DNA of 22,545 nt. Origin: CAYXVB01 sp964467785. GTDB taxonomy: Bacteria; Bdellovibrionota; UBA1018. The stretch is from assembly GCA_964467785.1 (NCBI GenBank), contig CAYXVB010000048.1, positions 1-22,545 on the forward strand, given 5' to 3'. Below, one piece after another: positions 22,462 through 22,545 of this stretch (positions are counted from its first letter, which is position 1; each line of letters starts with the position of its first letter). The translations under genes and the position numbers were made by a program. The notes under the pieces were generated by a model. The model did no database searches and had not been told where the DNA came from. It saw nothing but the letters and a program-made list of their open reading frames with translations.

Positions 22462-22545
22462 ATTTTCTTAGTATATTCAAGTGTTTATAGATTTGCAAAA
22501 ATATCGACGGTAGATTTTTTATGTTAGTTGGGTAGATTTTTCTAC
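22462..22545. other. AT-rich junction directly after tRNA-His with short repeats
   Basis: About 26 % GC by hand count, against 55-63 % upstream. It contains a direct repeat GGTAGATTTTT at 22509-22519 and 22531-22541 (22-bp period) and an inverted repeat GTAGA-TTTT-TCTAC at 22532-22545. No coding sequence is visible before the window ends. Possibly the edge of an integrated element at the tRNA 3' end. Confidence 0.4.

Noticed and set aside
21350..22471. 373-codon open frame on the plus strand running into tRNA-His
   Set aside because: Antisense to the CDF and barrel genes, and it reads through the tRNA; not a real protein.
22509..22545. Start of a CRISPR array or satellite
   Set aside because: Only two copies of an 11-bp repeat with a 22-bp period, too short and too few; kept only as part of the AT-rich junction.

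Overview
The window looks like chromosomal DNA of a Gram-negative, GC-rich bacterium. Hand counts give about 63 % GC in the prkA line at 15001. Several secreted proteins have a style familiar from Bdellovibrionota/Oligoflexia: an N-terminal GNGGSAIVCRD block with a SVELLDFYEG block, many signal-peptide proteins of unknown function, a stand-alone PrkA, and a secreted S1 protease. That assignment is an inference from protein style only. No phage, IS element, CRISPR array or rRNA gene is present. The one RNA gene that is certain is tRNA-His near the right edge.

Layout, left to right. (1) 53-1561 (+): large secreted protein of unknown function. (2) 4850-1616 (-): a three-gene operon of M20 metallopeptidase, SIS-domain sugar isomerase/deaminase-like protein, and secreted propeller-like protein, with 9-bp and 4-bp gaps. 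(3) 4977-5627 (+): stand-alone DEDDy 3'-5' exonuclease. (4) 5751-8268: a lower-GC islet (single 60-base lines count to 38-48 %) holding a small Cys-rich secreted protein (-), a secreted HELEH zincin-like protein (+) and a chymotrypsin-fold protease (+). (5) 8381-8878 (+) and 10446-8896 (-): two exported unknowns that converge on a shared hairpin. (6) 10964-10575 (-) VOC protein and 11157-13154 (+) a lipoprotein 5'-nucleotidase/UshA-like enzyme, whose leader carries two identical GGA-loop hairpins. (7) 13186-14130 (+) exported lytic transglycosylase. (8) 14279-16534 (+) PrkA kinase. (9) 17411-16644 (-) creatininase-family amidohydrolase and, divergent from it, 17474-18514 (+) RluA/RluD-type pseudouridine synthase. 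(10) 22162-18466 (-): a tightly overlapped four-gene operon of outer-membrane barrel, CDF metal exporter, HAD phosphatase and YdjM-like membrane hydrolase. (11) 22385-22461 (+) tRNA-His(GTG), followed at once by DNA of about 26 % GC with short repeats.

Most genes are envelope, periplasm or secretion functions plus housekeeping enzymes. I do not see a clear new multi-gene defence or mobile system. The best leads are the CsrA-type double hairpin and terminator before the nucleotidase, an apparent AUU start for the CDF exporter, the low-GC secreted protease islet, a hairpin that holds the transglycosylase start codon, and the abrupt AT-rich junction at the 3' end of tRNA-His.
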